A stretch of 64,000 nucleotides of DNA, taken from NCBI GenBank assembly GCA_013822245.1, contig PNKE01000061.1, positions 1-64,000 of the forward strand, written 5' to 3'. The stretch is from Candidatus Solibacter sp. GTDB lineage: Bacteria; Acidobacteriota; Terriglobia; Bryobacterales; Bryobacteraceae. Numbering within the stretch: the first letter of the stretch is position 1; every line of letters starts with the position of its first letter. Positions 19,558 to 28,448 of the stretch are shown here, piece after piece. The notes under the pieces were generated by a model, which saw only the letters and a program-made list of their open reading frames with translations, was not told where the DNA came from and did not search any database. The translations under genes were made by a program, and so were the position numbers.

Positions 19558-20661
19558 ATGAGCGCTCCTAACGCGGTCCGCACCCAAGCAGGACGCAGGG
19601 ACTTCCTGAAAGCCGCCTCCGCGGTTCCGGCTGCCGCCGCCGTCACCGTGGTGTCCAACGCCCCGGCCTCCGCCCGTCCGCTCACCGAGGCCGGCAAGTT
19701 GGCCCGCATCGCCTCCAATACCTGGCCCATCCGATCGCTCTTCAAGAGCCGCGCCTCGGCCTCCGGACGCCAACCGAATCCCCGCACCGAGGAGTTCAAG
19801 AAGAAGTACGGCGAACTCACCATGCTCGACGTCCCCCGGTTCACCAGGGACATCTTCCCCGGCGTCACCCACATGGACCTCTGGTCGTCGCTGTTCGGCG
19901 ACGTCACCGACGACTCCATGTACGCCAAAACCGAGGTGACCTTCGGCGGCAACACCCGCACCGCCTACGAATTCGACCCGTCCCTGCCTTCGGCCATCAA
20001 GTGGCTCGACAAACTCGCCGCCAACATCGCCAAAACCGGCGTCAAGTGCCACCACGTCTCCAACAACGCCCCCCGCGACATCTGCGACCTCGACCCCGCC
20101 AGGCGCCGCGCCGGCATCGAAGTGGCCAAAAAATGGCTCGACGGCAGCGCCCGCATCGGCGCCAAGACCATGCGCGTCAACACCGGCGGCCCCCGCATCG
20201 TTCCCGAAGCCCAGGCCACCCGCGACTACCCCCGCAACGACGAAATCGTCAAGTACCTCAACAACGCCATCGAGTCGTTCAAGGAGATGGCCGACTACGG
20301 CGCCAAGGCCGGCGTCATCGTCACCATCGAAAACCACTGGGGCCTCAGCGCCAACCCCATGAACGTGCGCATCATCCTCGACGAGGTGAACCACCCCTAC
20401 TGCGAAGCCTCCCCCGACTTCTGCAACTGGGAGCACGAATACATGCTCTATCACGGCCTGAAAGCCCTGCTGCCCTACACCCGCCACACCGTCCACGCCA
20501 AGTATTGGAACCGCTGGAAGGAGGTCGACGTTCAGAAGTGCGTCAAAATCCTCACCGCCGGCGGCTTCAAGGGCATCATCGCCCTCGAATACGAAGACGG
20601 TCCGTGGGATGGCGTCGACGGCATGCGCTATCTCTACAAGGAAGTCATGGCCGCGCTTTAG
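19558..20661 (+). CDS. Tat-exported sugar phosphate isomerase/epimerase-like TIM barrel protein
   Basis: The 367-residue protein begins with a Tat leader: GRRDFLKAASAVPAAAAVTVV, with the RRxFLK motif. The rest fits the xylose-isomerase-like TIM barrel: VKCHHVSNNAP, AKTMRVNTGGPRIVPEAQ, GVIVTIENHWGLS (metal-binding Glu) and GIIALEYEDGPWDGVDGM near the end (second metal-binding Glu). It would isomerise or epimerise a sugar or inositol derivative in the periplasm, perhaps with the Tat-exported Gfo/Idh enzyme at 6493. The start ATG follows AAAGGGAG. The substrate is unknown. Confidence 0.85.
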   Translation: MSAPNAVRTQAGRRDFLKAASAVPAAAAVTVVSNAPASARPLTEAGKLARIASNTWPIRSLFKSRASASGRQPNPRTEEFKKKYGELTMLDVPRFTRDIFPGVTHMDLWSSLFGDVTDDSMYAKTEVTFGGNTRTAYEFDPSLPSAIKWLDKLAANIAKTGVKCHHVSNNAPRDICDLDPARRRAGIEVAKKWLDGSARIGAKTMRVNTGGPRIVPEAQATRDYPRNDEIVKYLNNAIESFKEMADYGAKAGVIVTIENHWGLSANPMNVRIILDEVNHPYCEASPDFCNWEHEYMLYHGLKALLPYTRHTVHAKYWNRWKEVDVQKCVKILTAGGFKGIIALEYEDGPWDGVDGMRYLYKEVMAAL

Positions 20662-20749
20662 CGCACAAGCCGTCGCAGCCCATCCGCAACATCCACGCCC
20701 TGCCCCCTGCCGCGGCCGGGGTACGCCGAACGCCCGCCCTCGACGCGTG

Positions 20750-20851
20750 GAATTCTACGTAGGATTCTACGTAAACCAATTCCGCCCGTACGGCTTCCGG
20801 CGCGTCCCCCACCCGCCTCGCCTGTGTAGAATTCTACGTGGAATTCTCCGT
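20750..20851. repeat. Four 11-bp repeats in two pairs, consensus GRATTCTMCGT
   Basis: Copies are at 20750-20760, 20762-20772, 20829-20839 and 20841-20851. Within each pair the starts are exactly 12 bp apart, and the pairs are 79 bp apart. The first pair also contains TACGTAG-GATT-CTACGTA (20756-20773), a perfect 7-bp dyad, and the second has the palindrome TAGAATTCTA (20827-20836). The regular spacing suggests paired protein-binding sites or a small mobile repeat. Confidence 0.6.
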
Positions 20852-20926
20852 ATTCAGACCCCGCCGCCGCCCCGGCCCGGCCGGCTCCAGTGCCCACGAG
20901 GCTCACCCCACCAATCTCCATCGTCT

Positions 20927-20955
20927 TTGCTGACATCATGTAAACCATAGATAAT
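20927..20955 (+). promoter_or_regulatory. Candidate promoter upstream of the RIC gene
   Basis: TTGCTG at 20927-20932 and GATAAT at 20950-20955 are 17 bp apart. The -10 box matches TATAAT at five of six positions; the -35 box is weak. The leader would be nearly 200 bases. TTGACA at 20969-20974 is an alternative -35 box but has no good -10 partner. Confidence 0.3.
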
Positions 20956-21157
20956 ACACTGTTTATTGTTGACAACCCACCGGAGGGAGTTCGTTTGGTC
21001 AATTTTTCTTCGCCCTTCCCGGCCAGCCCGGCGCAGCCGCGCCCTCTCGCCGCTTCCAGTTGCGCCGTCCGCCCACTGACGCGGAGTTCTTCCGGCGTCC
21101 GTCGCCGAGTGACTTCGATCACTGCCCGGACTTCGCTTTCCGGGCGACACTGGGTTC

Positions 21158-21880
21158 ATGGAATCCACCCGCATCGAAGGCACGGTAAACGATTGGGCGT
21201 CGCGCAGCTTCCCGGCGCTGCTGGTTGTCGAGCGCCATGGCATCGACTTCCACGACCAGGGGACTCGTTCGTTTGACGAAGTCTGCCGCGAAAAGGGGCT
21301 CGATCCGGCAGCCGTCGCCGCGGAAATCGACGGCGTTTCGGAGCCTCGCGTCCCGTCCCAGCTTGACGAGAACATCTCACTCCGGGACCTGATCCAGCAC
21401 ATCAACACCCGCCATCATGAGTATCTGAAGCTCGAACTGCCCCGCCTGCGCGCGCGGCTCGACCGCATGGCGATGCGCCACCCCGACCGCGACGGCGCCC
21501 TGCTGCCCCGCCTGCGCGAGGTCTTTGTCGCGGTCCAGACGGATCTGGAACTGCACCTGCACAAGGAAGAGGACATCCTGTTTCCGTCCATCGCACGCAT
21601 GGAACGCGCCGTGGCCAACGGGAATCCTCTGCCGCCATCGCCGTTCGGCAGCGTCCGCAACCCCATCGACATGATGGAGCACGAGCACTCCGCCCTCCAG
21701 GAGATGCTCAAATCCATGCGCGCGGCCGCCCGCGACTATGTCGCCCCGGACTACGCCTGCGCCAACTTCCGCGCCGTCTTCAACACCCTCAAGGAACTCG
21801 AAGCCGACCTCCACGAGCACATCCGCGTCGAAAACGACATCCTCCACCGCCGCGCCGAAGCCCTGGAACGCGGCGCCTGA
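21158..21880 (+). CDS. ric: RIC/YtfE/ScdA-like di-iron protein with altered N-terminal domain
   Basis: The 240-residue protein has the two domains of the iron-sulfur cluster repair family. The N-terminal DUF542-like part (residues 8-58) aligns with ScdA, but the usual CCGG after GID is HDQG here (RHGIDFHDQGTRSFDEVC). The C-terminal hemerythrin-like bundle keeps its iron ligands: HINTRHHEYL, LHLHKEEDILFP, MMEHEHSAL and LHEHIRVENDILH. Known members release iron or nitric oxide and help rebuild damaged Fe-S clusters after nitrosative or oxidative stress. Without the cysteines the variant may bind oxygen or iron but not act as in E. coli. Confidence 0.82.
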   Translation: MESTRIEGTVNDWASRSFPALLVVERHGIDFHDQGTRSFDEVCREKGLDPAAVAAEIDGVSEPRVPSQLDENISLRDLIQHINTRHHEYLKLELPRLRARLDRMAMRHPDRDGALLPRLREVFVAVQTDLELHLHKEEDILFPSIARMERAVANGNPLPPSPFGSVRNPIDMMEHEHSALQEMLKSMRAAARDYVAPDYACANFRAVFNTLKELEADLHEHIRVENDILHRRAEALERGA

Positions 21881-22017
21881 AGGATCCGGCAAAGCCGTCC
21901 CGGCCCGGTCGCTTTGCTCGCCCTGCATGAAACCGGAGGCCGCGCACGAAGTAGGCGGGTTGCTCCCCTCGCACACCCGCCCGCTTGCCTCCGCGGCCCG
22001 GCGGTCTTAGCGTGAGA

Positions 22018-23013
22018 TCAACTGCCCATGCGCGGGCGGTAGCCGGGGCGGGCGCTGACGCGCAGTCTCTTGCCCGGATCGCTGACCAGATCCACCTTGA
22101 TGCTGCGGAAGCCCTCGTTCGGGTTGGGCTGCGGGTAGTAGGTGACGGTATAGGAGTTGCCCAGGTCCTCGCGGATCGCCTCGAAAGCCTCCACCTGCTT
22201 CTGCCAGGTCTTGGCGAAGAAGGTCTTGCCGCCGGTGCGCGCCGACAGGCGGCGGAAGACGCCGGTGGAGATCGGATCGCGGTTCAGGTCGCTGGTCGAG
22301 ATGACGTAGATCGGGATGCCCTCATCCTCGGCGACGGCGCGGACGTCGTCCGGCGCCACCATCGAAGCCGAGTCCGGGCCATTCGAAAAAACGATGATCA
22401 CCTTGCGGCCGGGTACCTTGGCGGCATCGCGCAGGGCGAGCAGCAGCGCGTTGTAGAGAGCGGACTCGTCTCCGGCGACGGCCTTTCTCAAGCCTTGCAG
22501 GACTTCGTTTCGTTCGCGCGACAGGGGCGCGGCACGGCTCAGGTTGCGCGAAAACGTGTAGACGGCGACCGAGTCGGCGCGGTCCAGGCCGCGGATGAAG
22601 TCGGCGATGGCGTCAGAGGCGTAAACGAAGCCGCGGTACATATAGTTGCTGGTGTCGAACAGCACGAAGACGTTGGTGCCCACCAGGGCGTCGGTCGAGA
22701 TGCCTCCGCGCTCAGCCTCGCCCGGACCGGTGGCGATGGGCTCGGTCGCGCCATTGTCGAGCACTCGCAGCGGCGGGCGGCTCCCCTCCGAGAATGTGGT
22801 CAGCTTCTGCGGGATGCCGTCCTCGGTGATGCGGAAGTCGCTTGGCTTCAAACCGTTGATGTAGCGGCCCCGGCCGTCGGTGACGGTGAAGCTCAGCACC
22901 ACCATGTCCACCTTGATGCGGAAGACTGGCTGTTGCGCCGCCAATACTCCGGCCAGCGCCAGGACGGCTGTGAGCAAGGCGGTGAGGATCAGGATCTTGT
23001 TTCGTTTTTTCAT
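22018..23013 (-). CDS. Secreted VWFA-related protein of the acidobacterial type
   Basis: The 331-residue protein starts at the ATG at 23013 after GGAG, with a signal peptide (KILILTALLTAVLALAGVLAAQQ). A strand-rich N-terminal part (VVLSFTVTDGRGRYINGLKPSDFRITEDG) precedes the VWA domain. This opening is characteristic of the VWFA-related family that is expanded in Acidobacteriota. The metal site reads FVLFDTSNYM, which keeps D and the first S of DxSxS but not the second. Further motifs are SALYNALLLALRDA and KVIIVFSNGPDSAS. It probably mediates protein contacts in the envelope. It is 19 bp after the 1128-residue exported protein gene and probably cotranscribed with it. Confidence 0.85.
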   Translation of the reverse strand: MKKRNKILILTALLTAVLALAGVLAAQQPVFRIKVDMVVLSFTVTDGRGRYINGLKPSDFRITEDGIPQKLTTFSEGSRPPLRVLDNGATEPIATGPGEAERGGISTDALVGTNVFVLFDTSNYMYRGFVYASDAIADFIRGLDRADSVAVYTFSRNLSRAAPLSRERNEVLQGLRKAVAGDESALYNALLLALRDAAKVPGRKVIIVFSNGPDSASMVAPDDVRAVAEDEGIPIYVISTSDLNRDPISTGVFRRLSARTGGKTFFAKTWQKQVEAFEAIREDLGNSYTVTYYPQPNPNEGFRSIKVDLVSDPGKRLRVSARPGYRPRMGS

Positions 23014-23032
23014 CGTGAGTGTCTCCTGGCTG

Positions 23033-26000
23033 CTATTCGAGCGACGCCTTCTGTTGCGCGGCCGCCGGCTTGCGGGCCTCGGCTCGCGCCTGGCTGGCGA
23101 TGATGCGCATGGATCGCAGCAGCGCCGGCCAATCCTCAAGGTGGGTGGCGAAGATCTGCTCCACCGTCCTTTGCGTCCACTCCGGGATGCGCAGGTTCAA
23201 CTCCGACGGGCGGATCCGCAGTTCGTCGGCCAGCGCCGCGAAGAAGAGATTATTCGACTCCCAGCTCTCCGCCATGATCCGGCTGGAGTAGCCCATCAGC
23301 GTCGGAAAGGTCCGCAGGTTGAGCAACTGCGGCTTCATCGTATTGGCGAGCGTGGGCTTCGGGGTTCCAAAGGCGTCCGACAGCGCCTGATGATTCAACC
23401 GCCCGGGATCGGCGGCCGCCAACGCCGAGATCGAGCTGCCGAAGCCGCCGGGAAGGCTCAGCTTGCGCTCCACGGCGTATCTGCCCAATTGGTAGAACTC
23501 CGAGGGCGTCACGTCCTCGATTGCCGCCCTCAGATCGGCCTCGGCCAGTTCATTGGCGATGCGGCGGAGCCGGACCGGCGCCACCGACTTGTCGAGCAGG
23601 TCCAGCACCTGAGTCCGCAATTCGGGCGAGGTGACGGCGGCCGCCAGCAGATCCTCGCCGTGGCGAAGATGCAGGGCCAAAAAGTGCATTTGCGCGCCGG
23701 AGACGTTCCACCAGCGCGGCAGCTTCGCGCTGACCAGCATCTGCGGGACGAGGTCGCCCCAGATGAGCGCCTGCTCGCGGGTGGGAATCAGGAAGTTCTG
23801 CTCGGCTTCAGCCAGGGCATAGGGCAGCGTCGCGAGAGAGCCGACCAGCCTTCCTCCCGCCGACGACGGCCAGCCGCTGCCAAGCACTTCCGTGGTGCGC
23901 CACGTCTGGTGCGCGCCCTGGATGCCGATGAAGTCATGGCTGCGGGCGAACAGCGGGTTGGTGTAAAGTAGCTGCGCTCCCGGCGGCGCGTAGTGGACGT
24001 AAAGCAGCCCGACCAGGGTGTCGCGGAGGATCGGCGCCAGCAATCCGCGCGCGTTCTTCAGCTTGCCGGCATCGCCGGCCGCCTTGTCGATCACCGCGCG
24101 GAAGTTGAGCTTGCGCTGGTCTTCAAGGTGGCGCTCGGTCCAGTAGCCGAACGACGTGGCGTTGCGCTCCTGGGCCGACATCGACGCCTTTGGCAGGCTC
24201 AGGTCGGAGACGCGGGCGGCGAGGCGGTTGAGCAGCGCGGCGTTCAGCCGTTCGCCGCGGGAGAGGCTTTCGAGGTGATCGGCGAGGTCGAAAATGACCT
24301 TCAGCGAGACCAGCTTCTGGGCCTCGAAGACCCGCAGCATGTCGGCGCGAAGCTCGGCCAGGGTCTGCTGGTCCTCGGTGGTGGGAGAGCCGGTCAGCAG
24401 GTCGATCATGCGGTCCTGCGGGTTGACGTCCTCCGGGCTGCCGGTGGCCTTGAGCAGCGCCGCCACACCCGAACGCCCGGCGTCGAACAGCGGCCCGCCT
24501 TCCCTCGCTTTCAGGAACGGCTCGATGATCGCGGAGAAGACGGCGTCGGAGTCCTGCTCGGCGATCAGCTTCTGGCGGCAGAGGACCTGCCACAGCGCCG
24601 CGAGCGCCTGCATGGTTCCGGCCGTATTCGCCTTCTCGACATTGTCGCCGATCTTACTGATGGCCTCGGCGGCATCGAGGAACCGGATCATGGACGCATC
24701 ACTCAGCGAGGGCGATTCGCTGAACAGCGGGTACTGCGAGCCCATCAGGCGGTAAGCGCGCGCCAGCCGGTCGACGGTCGGGGCCGCAATCGGTGCGCCG
24801 CGGCGGCGTTCGATATCGCTGATCGAGAGGAAGATCTTCAGCGGCTCGTTCTCCACCGCCTTCCGCGACAGTCCGAACAGCGCTTCCAGAAGATCATCTG
24901 GCTCCTTCCATCCGGCGGCGGCCTTGGTCAGCTTGCCGTCATACCTGCCCTGCGGGTGCTTGACGAAGAGGTTCTTCCAAACCTCCAGCCCGCCCGGCAG
25001 ATGCGGCTGGTTCGGGCCCGCCATGCGCAGCCGCGTGGTGAGCAGCATCAGGTCGGTGTTGGAGCGGAAGACCGGGCGCGCCGGGCCGGGGCTGGTGACG
25101 CGTCCGCGCAGCGCCGTGTAAAACCGCTTGATCCGCTCCGGTTCCGTCAGGTAGTCCTGGACCGGACCCTCGATGCGCGAGAGCGAATCGAAGTAGCTGG
25201 CCATCCAGCCGTCGTCCTTCATGATCAGCTTCTCAATGAACTCCACCCCCTTGTCGGGGCTGGCTCCGGCCAGCTCGCTCCATGCGGCCGCCGAACGCTG
25301 CCCGCCGGGAACCACCGCTTTGCCGTCCTTCAGGCGGAGCATGCCGCCGAAGAAGTCAAAGACATGGGCGAAGGCGCGCACACGCGCCACGGGCATGGTC
25401 TTGCGCACCTGCTCGGCCGTTTCCGGATCGAGTTTCACGATGCCGAGATACAGTCGGCAGAGCGCCGGATCGCCCAGGAAGGCGTCGATCAGTTCGCCCG
25501 AGAACTTCTCCTTCGCCGACAGCCAGTATTCGGGACCATACAGAACCTTCACCCGCGTCGGCTTGTAGTCCATCTCAAAGACGCGGTTGCTGCGCAGCGC
25601 CTGTTCGAGCCCGGCGATCGGGAAGCCGGAGTCAATCGTCAGGAACGCGCGCGAGGCGTTGACGGTCTCCAGCACCACCTCGCTGCCGCAGCCGCCCCTC
25701 ATCCGGAAGCCGAGAATGCGCAGCAGCTCCCCGGTCCGGGGCGATTCGCATTGCTCGATCTTGAGGATCTTATCCGGGCTGGCCAGGGTTTCGAGTTCGC
25801 GCGCCTGGCTGACATAGCGGAGGATGAGCTTCAGGTACTCGGTCTGTTCCAGGCTCTCGCTGCCGCTCACGGCCTGGTAGCCGCTGGTGACGACGTTGCG
25901 TGACAGCGCGGTCAGAATATCGGTTTCCGGCAGGTCGGGCGACAGCGCCGCCATGCGTGAGAAGCCTGACATGGGTCCGGGAATCACCACCTCGCCTGTC

Positions 26001-26419
26001 GGGACCTTCCGCGCGCCGGACGATTCAGCCAATGCCACGGGCGGCGCCAGTTGCGACAGCCGCTTCCCCGCCGAGGTGCGGTCGCCCTCGATCAGATCGA
26101 GCGCCGCCAGCCGGCGCAGAATCCGCTCGCGGCCGGCCGCCGCGAGGCCCCGGGCCGACAGCGCGCGCTCGTAGGCCGCGCGGGCCGCGGGGTGGCGGCG
26201 GGCGTCGAGTGCGCGGGCCCTGAGCGCCAGCAGTTGCGGGTTTGTCGGATCGGCCTCGATTGCCCGGCCCAGGTCGTCGAGCGCCGCGGCGGCCTCGCCG
26301 CGGAGTTCGGCTTGTGATAGTCGCGCCTGCCAGTCTTCGGCCGGCTGTTGCCCCCAAGCCGGTCCCGCAACGGCGGCCGCCGCAAGTACGGCCACCAACA
26401 TTTGGAGTTTCACGGTCAT
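23033..26419 (-). CDS. Very large exported protein of unknown function with N-terminal TPR
   Basis: The 1128-residue protein starts at the ATG at 26419 after GGAGGGG, with a signal peptide (KLQMLVAVLAAAAVAGPAWG). Residues about 25-130 form TPR-like helices (AAAALDDLGRAIEADPTNPQLLALRARAL). The rest is mostly helical, with no motif I recognise; a beta-rich patch with two cysteines lies near IEQCESPRTGE...RMRGGCGSEVV. There are no membrane helices after the signal. It precedes the VWFA-related gene by 19 bp on the same strand, which suggests a joint envelope or secreted complex. Length and pairing suggest a lineage-specific family. Confidence 0.75.
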   Translation of the reverse strand: MTVKLQMLVAVLAAAAVAGPAWGQQPAEDWQARLSQAELRGEAAAALDDLGRAIEADPTNPQLLALRARALDARRHPAARAAYERALSARGLAAAGRERILRRLAALDLIEGDRTSAGKRLSQLAPPVALAESSGARKVPTGEVVIPGPMSGFSRMAALSPDLPETDILTALSRNVVTSGYQAVSGSESLEQTEYLKLILRYVSQARELETLASPDKILKIEQCESPRTGELLRILGFRMRGGCGSEVVLETVNASRAFLTIDSGFPIAGLEQALRSNRVFEMDYKPTRVKVLYGPEYWLSAKEKFSGELIDAFLGDPALCRLYLGIVKLDPETAEQVRKTMPVARVRAFAHVFDFFGGMLRLKDGKAVVPGGQRSAAAWSELAGASPDKGVEFIEKLIMKDDGWMASYFDSLSRIEGPVQDYLTEPERIKRFYTALRGRVTSPGPARPVFRSNTDLMLLTTRLRMAGPNQPHLPGGLEVWKNLFVKHPQGRYDGKLTKAAAGWKEPDDLLEALFGLSRKAVENEPLKIFLSISDIERRRGAPIAAPTVDRLARAYRLMGSQYPLFSESPSLSDASMIRFLDAAEAISKIGDNVEKANTAGTMQALAALWQVLCRQKLIAEQDSDAVFSAIIEPFLKAREGGPLFDAGRSGVAALLKATGSPEDVNPQDRMIDLLTGSPTTEDQQTLAELRADMLRVFEAQKLVSLKVIFDLADHLESLSRGERLNAALLNRLAARVSDLSLPKASMSAQERNATSFGYWTERHLEDQRKLNFRAVIDKAAGDAGKLKNARGLLAPILRDTLVGLLYVHYAPPGAQLLYTNPLFARSHDFIGIQGAHQTWRTTEVLGSGWPSSAGGRLVGSLATLPYALAEAEQNFLIPTREQALIWGDLVPQMLVSAKLPRWWNVSGAQMHFLALHLRHGEDLLAAAVTSPELRTQVLDLLDKSVAPVRLRRIANELAEADLRAAIEDVTPSEFYQLGRYAVERKLSLPGGFGSSISALAAADPGRLNHQALSDAFGTPKPTLANTMKPQLLNLRTFPTLMGYSSRIMAESWESNNLFFAALADELRIRPSELNLRIPEWTQRTVEQIFATHLEDWPALLRSMRIIASQARAEARKPAAAQQKASLE

Positions 26420-26602
26420 GCTTCCCCTCCATCTCTCGGATGGTCTTCTGACAGCCCGGTTGTTGGCTATGAACTTTACCACATTCCGCCGCGGAAGTTG
26501 CGCGTCAGGCAAGTGATTACAATTTAGATGCAACGTTTCCATATTCGATCCGTGAATCGCCCAGGCTCATACCGCCGGGCGAAGAAAGAAGGAAGTTCAT
26601 CC

Positions 26603-27664
26603 ATGAAGAGACTCCTGCCCTATGCAGTCCTACTCGCCATGCCCGCCATGGCCGCCGAGCACACCATCGCGGTGGTGGGCCTTGTTCATTCACACGTCTG
26701 GGGGCACCTGGGCAAAATGGTGAAGGGCCAGCCGGCGAAACTCGTCGGCGTGGCTGAAACCGTGCCCGAACTGGTGGCCGAGGCCCGGAAGCGCGGCGTC
26801 CCGGCCGGCCTGATCCACGCCGACTGGAGGAAAATGATCGACCAGACCAAGCCCGCCATCGTCTGGGCCTTTGTCGAGAACAACCGCCATCTGGAAATCG
26901 TCCAGTACTGCGCGCCGCGCAAGATCCACGTCATGTTCGAAAAGCCGCTCGCCGCCACCGGCAAGGAAGCCGTCGCCATCCGCGGCCTGGCGCGCAGGAA
27001 CGGCATCTACGTCATGTCGAACTACCAGATGGCCTGGTGGCCGTCAAACTACGTCGCCAAGGCGATCGCCGGCAATGGCGGCGTCGGCCAGATCTACCGC
27101 ATCCGCGGCGTGGTCGGCCACGGCGGGCCGGGCGGTCCCACGGGGCTGAACAAGTGGTTCTTCGAATGGCTCACCGATCCGGTGAAGAACGGCGGCGGCG
27201 CGCTGGTCGATTTCGGCTGCTATAACGCCCTGTGGAGCCTCTGGTACCTGGGTAAGCCCACCACCGTCTACGCCACGGTGAACCACCTCCGGCCCGACGA
27301 GTTTCCGAAGGTGGAAGACAACTCGACCATCATCCTGCATTACCCGAAAGCCGTCGCCGTGCTCGAGGGCAGTTGGGACCTGCCGCGCAGCTTCCAGGAT
27401 CTGGAGGTGTTCGGCCGCCAGGGCAGCATCTACATGACGCGCGATAAGGTGGAGGTCAGAAAGGGCCGCGGCCCGGCCGAGGATGCCAGGATCGAACCGC
27501 TCAAGCCCGAAGCCGCCGAGCCGATCGCCAACATGATCCACTGCATCGAGACCAAGACCGAACCCGGCGGGATGGTCGGCCTCGACATCAACGTCCAGGT
27601 TGTCCAGATCCTCGACGCCGCCAAACAGAGCATCAAGACCGGCCGCGCCGTGGCTATGAAGTAG
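26603..27664 (+). CDS. Gfo/Idh/MocA-family oxidoreductase with Sec-like signal peptide
   Basis: This 353-residue protein starts at the ATG at 26603 after AAGGAAG. It has a Sec-type leader without twin arginine (MKRLLPYAVLLAMPAMAAE). The Rossmann strand HTIAVVGLVHSHVWGHL is unusual: the usual glycine-rich loop GxGxxG is replaced by GLVHSH, so nucleotide binding may be altered. The EKP motif is kept (VMFEKPLAATGKEA) and the substrate domain includes GGALVDFGCYNALW. It is convergent with lgt, and the two genes overlap by 11 bp at their 3' ends. The substrate is unknown. Confidence 0.83.
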   Translation: MKRLLPYAVLLAMPAMAAEHTIAVVGLVHSHVWGHLGKMVKGQPAKLVGVAETVPELVAEARKRGVPAGLIHADWRKMIDQTKPAIVWAFVENNRHLEIVQYCAPRKIHVMFEKPLAATGKEAVAIRGLARRNGIYVMSNYQMAWWPSNYVAKAIAGNGGVGQIYRIRGVVGHGGPGGPTGLNKWFFEWLTDPVKNGGGALVDFGCYNALWSLWYLGKPTTVYATVNHLRPDEFPKVEDNSTIILHYPKAVAVLEGSWDLPRSFQDLEVFGRQGSIYMTRDKVEVRKGRGPAEDARIEPLKPEAAEPIANMIHCIETKTEPGGMVGLDINVQVVQILDAAKQSIKTGRAVAMK

Positions 27665-28445
27665 TTCCTGATGACGCCGGCCGCGCGCGCAGGATCAGCC
27701 AGACGCCAACGGCGGTGAGGGCGAGCGCGATCAGTTGAGTCCACGTTAGGGGGCCGCCGAACGGGGGCGCCTGGTCGTGTTCCCGGAAGAACTCAGTCAC
27801 GATCCGGGCCGGGCCATAGAGGGCGAGATAAAGCCCGAAGGTCCAGCCCGGATTTCTTTTTGGCGGGAAGCCCCGATAGAGGACGTAGGCGATGGCGAAG
27901 GTCAGCACGGCTTCGTAGAGTTGGGTCGGGTGCAGGGCGATGCCGAGCGGGACGCCGGTGATGTTGTGCGCGTCGGGATTGGAGAAGGTGACGGCCCAGG
28001 GCCGGTCGCAGCGGTCGCCCCAGCAGCAACCGGCGGCGAAACAGCCCAGCCGCCCGATGGCGTGGCCCAGCGCCGCGCCGGGGGCCAGCACGTCGAGCGT
28101 CTGGAGCCAGGGCAGATTCTGTCTGCGGACATAGAACCAGGCAAAGCCCATCGCGGCCAGGAAGCCGCCGTGAAAGACGCCGGCCGAGAGCAGTGTGTCG
28201 AAGCTGAATAGCGCGCCGGGATTCGACGAGTAATAGTCGAAGTTCAGCGCGAACATCATCAGCTTGGCGCCGGCGAGTCCGGTGAGGGCGCAGTAGACGG
28301 CCAGGTTGGTGATGGCTTCCGGGTCGAGTCCGGCGCGGCGGGCCAGACGCGTCGTCACCCAGACGCCGGCGAGGAATCCCAGCGCGACCATCAGGCCGTA
28401 GGTGGGCAGGAAGAAGTCGCCGAACGAGATGATCTTGGGGAACAT
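27654..28445 (-). CDS. lgt: Prolipoprotein diacylglyceryl transferase
   Basis: The 263-residue integral membrane enzyme transfers diacylglycerol from phosphatidylglycerol to the lipobox cysteine of prolipoproteins. About seven hydrophobic segments are visible. The family signature GHAIGRLGCFAAGCCWG holds the essential H and R region, and HPTQLYEAVLTF is the second conserved block. The ATG at 28445 is 3 bp after the methyltransferase stop, so it is the last gene of the oxidase-assembly operon. That operon also makes a lipoprotein (Sco), which needs Lgt. Confidence 0.93.
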   Translation of the reverse strand: MFPKIISFGDFFLPTYGLMVALGFLAGVWVTTRLARRAGLDPEAITNLAVYCALTGLAGAKLMMFALNFDYYSSNPGALFSFDTLLSAGVFHGGFLAAMGFAWFYVRRQNLPWLQTLDVLAPGAALGHAIGRLGCFAAGCCWGDRCDRPWAVTFSNPDAHNITGVPLGIALHPTQLYEAVLTFAIAYVLYRGFPPKRNPGWTFGLYLALYGPARIVTEFFREHDQAPPFGGPLTWTQLIALALTAVGVWLILRARPASSGTTS

Positions 28446-28448
28446 GGC

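Larger units (their letters stand above)
20662..21157. other. 496-bp non-coding spacer with paired repeats and an AT-rich promoter region
   Basis: No convincing gene lies between the sugar isomerase and the RIC gene. The left part holds four copies of an 11-bp repeat (20750-20851). The middle (20940-20970) is strikingly AT-rich and includes GATAAT and TTGACA. The right part is GC-rich with a GGAGGG followed by an open frame from a TTG at 20995, whose product is low-complexity and which runs into the RIC gene; I did not call it. Confidence 0.6.

Noticed and set aside
20658-21122. Minus-strand frame over the repeat-bearing spacer
   Set aside because: Low-complexity Gly/Arg/Ala composition, and it crosses the AT-rich promoter-like region and the 11-bp repeats.
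20995-21276. Open frame from a TTG after GGAGGG before the RIC gene
   Set aside because: The product is Ser/Arg/Pro-rich without a pattern, and it runs into the RIC gene in another frame. The GGAGGG may be chance.
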